Source: Labrenzia sp. PHM005
Lineage (GTDB): Bacteria > Pseudomonadota > Alphaproteobacteria > Rhizobiales > Stappiaceae
Assembly (NCBI RefSeq): GCF_006517275.1
Contig: NZ_CP041191.1
Location: forward strand, 1,917,001 to 1,981,000
Reading direction: 5' to 3'
DNA: 64,000 nt
The notes under the pieces were generated by a model, which saw nothing but the letters and a program-made list of their open reading frames with translations, was not told where the DNA came from and made no database searches. Positions 62,787 through 64,000 of the stretch are shown here, piece after piece. The stretch's first letter is position 1. The number at the start of each line of letters is the position of its first letter. The translations under genes were made by a program, and so were the position numbers.

Positions 62787-64000
62787 ATGAGAAACCTGTT
62801 GATTGCGATTGGCGTGCTGCTGTGTGGCTCTGCCTTTGCGCAAGAAGTGCCCGAAAAGGTCGACCTTGCGGTCGCCCAGGAAAAGGGCTGTTTGTCGTGC
62901 CACGAGGGAATTGAAAAATTCACTGGTGGCGTGATGATGGAAACCATTGAAGCCATGGGGCCGGATCTCGGCGATCCTGCTGGCTGTGTGGTTTGTCATG
63001 GCGGTAATCCGCAAGGGCTGACCGCCGAAGATGCCCACAAGGGCACAGTTCAAGATCTGGCTGATGCCGGTGGTCCGCATACTTTCTATCCCGACCCCGG
63101 AGCCTTGCCGATTGCGGAAAAAGCCTGTGGCCAGTGCCATGAAGGTTATACCGAGCGCTTGACCAAATCCCTGATGAACACCGAAGCCGGCAAGCTTCAG
63201 GGCAACCTGTGGTCCTGGGGCGTGATTGACGGCCGCCGTGCGGTCTACGGCAACTACACCCTGGTTGATGAAGACGGCAAAACCCCGGCTGTTGGGACGG
63301 ACAAGTACAAAGAGTACATGACCGCTTATGCCGAAGCGCATCCCGATCAGTTGCCGGACTCCATGGAGCAGGTGCCGGATGTGGATGTTGAGGCGGTATC
63401 TGATCACCCGAATCTGGCTGGTATCACCTATTCCCGTCAGCAGTGTCAGCGCTGTCACGTTGGTGTGACGGGCCGTGAAAAACGCGGTGACTTCCGCGGG
63501 GCCGGGTGCTCTTCCTGTCACGTTCCCTATTCGAACGATGGCTTTTATGAAGGCAACGACCCAACCATCGCGAAGGATCAGCCGGGCAAACTGCTGACCC
63601 ACCAGATGCAAGGATCTCGGAAGTCCAAGGTCAATCACAACGGTCTTGAGTATTCCGGTATTCCGACGGAATCCTGTGTGAGCTGTCATAACCGTGGCAA
63701 GCGGATCGGCGTCAGCTATCAAGGCATCATGGAATTCCCCTATGGCTCGCCATATGATGAAAAGGGTGGCAAACAGCCGAAGCTTCACACCAAGAAGTAC
63801 CTCTACATCAAGGAAGACCTGCACCACGCGCAAGAGTCGCGTCCGGGCAATCCGGAAGGCGGACTGCTATGCCAGGACTGTCACACAACCATCGACATGC
63901 ACGGTGACGGCAACCTGCCGGGAACCACACTGGCACAGGTTGAAGTTGAGTGTGAGGACTGTCACGGCACCGTCAGCCAGTTCCCGTGGGAGCTGCCGCT
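62787..64000 (+). CDS. Periplasmic multihaem cytochrome c, at least eight haems (partial, cut by right edge)
   Basis: First 404 codons of a secreted multihaem cytochrome. A signal peptide (LLIAIGVLLCGSAFA-Q) precedes eight CxxCH motifs: CLSCH, CVVCH, CGQCH, CQRCH, CSSCH, CVSCH, CQDCH and CEDCH, with additional His residues for bis-His ligation. The C-terminus lies outside the window. It does not match NrfA (five haems), and identification as an octahaem or larger oxidoreductase for nitrogen or sulfur species is open. Divergent from crp-ccmFHI, whose products would mature it. Confidence 0.8.
   Translation, partial: MRNLLIAIGVLLCGSAFAQEVPEKVDLAVAQEKGCLSCHEGIEKFTGGVMMETIEAMGPDLGDPAGCVVCHGGNPQGLTAEDAHKGTVQDLADAGGPHTFYPDPGALPIAEKACGQCHEGYTERLTKSLMNTEAGKLQGNLWSWGVIDGRRAVYGNYTLVDEDGKTPAVGTDKYKEYMTAYAEAHPDQLPDSMEQVPDVDVEAVSDHPNLAGITYSRQQCQRCHVGVTGREKRGDFRGAGCSSCHVPYSNDGFYEGNDPTIAKDQPGKLLTHQMQGSRKSKVNHNGLEYSGIPTESCVSCHNRGKRIGVSYQGIMEFPYGSPYDEKGGKQPKLHTKKYLYIKEDLHHAQESRPGNPEGGLLCQDCHTTIDMHGDGNLPGTTLAQVEVECEDCHGTVSQFPWELP

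Noticed and set aside
62721..63833. Minus-strand ORF of 370 codons opposite the multihaem gene
   Set aside because: The plus strand has eight CxxCH motifs and a signal peptide; the antisense frame has no such signature.
1..64000. CRISPR array, tRNA, rRNA, insertion sequence or phage genes
   Set aside because: No regularly spaced identical repeats, no cloverleaf-like stretch recognised by eye, no transposase or integrase protein among the credible ORFs.

Overview
The window looks like a chromosomal segment of a marine alphaproteobacterium of the Stappia/Labrenzia/Roseibium type. The grounds are inference: TRAP and TTT transporters, GntR/LysR regulators, a full sox gene set in the soxSRT/soxVWXYZABCD arrangement known from alphaproteobacteria, a form I carbon monoxide dehydrogenase operon in the Oligotropha-like gene order, and GTCAT/CCGG-type intergenic palindromes. 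I see no rRNA, tRNA, CRISPR array, insertion sequence or phage gene. Apart from the two genes cut by the window edges, every gene looks intact.

Layout: (1) 1-4.2 kb, a tricarboxylate-transporter binding protein (partial) divergent from a TctDE two-component system with a third periplasmic binding protein in its operon. (2) 4.2-5.1 kb, a ROK sugar kinase. (3) 5.2-12.6 kb, a histidine utilisation locus (hutC, hutF divergent from hutI-H-G-U) using the five-step formylglutamate route, followed at 12.7-16.1 kb by a TakP-like TRAP transporter. (4) 16.4-17.4 kb, an aldo/keto reductase. (5) 17.6-32.2 kb, thiosulfate/sulfide oxidation: soxV-W-X-Y-Z-A-B-C-D-E-F on the minus strand, soxS-R-T on the plus strand, a SoxH-like hydrolase and a second YeeE/YedE transporter. 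(6) 32.2-35.6 kb, a LysR regulator divergent from a 3-hydroxyisobutyrate-dehydrogenase-like enzyme and an aldehyde dehydrogenase. (7) 35.7-45.3 kb, a cox operon (coxC, then coxM-S-L, a 47-codon ORF, coxD-E-F-G and a 61-codon membrane ORF) with an MHYT-LytTR regulator. (8) 45.6-49.3 kb, a SitABCD manganese/iron ABC transporter behind a large Mur/Fur-like dyad. (9) 49.3-57.6 kb, an apparently uncharacterised catabolic cluster: MBL hydrolase, YciI-like protein, FAH-family enzyme, RutE-like reductase, OsmC, TRAP transporter, intradiol dioxygenase and a GntR regulator. (10) 57.8-64 kb, ccmI-ccmH-ccmF and a Crp/Fnr regulator divergent from a periplasmic cytochrome with at least eight haems, cut by the right edge.

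Together these suggest a heterotroph that supplements carbon metabolism with electrons from thiosulfate/sulfide and CO, taking up amino-acid-derived and aromatic-derived carboxylates through TRAP/TTT systems. The least described parts are the catabolic cluster in (9), where two promoter regions carry nearly the same 17-base operator; the Crp-ccmFHI-multihaem module in (10), which resembles nrfEFG next to nrfA; and the two small ORFs plus the 21-bp-period repeats of the cox operon.
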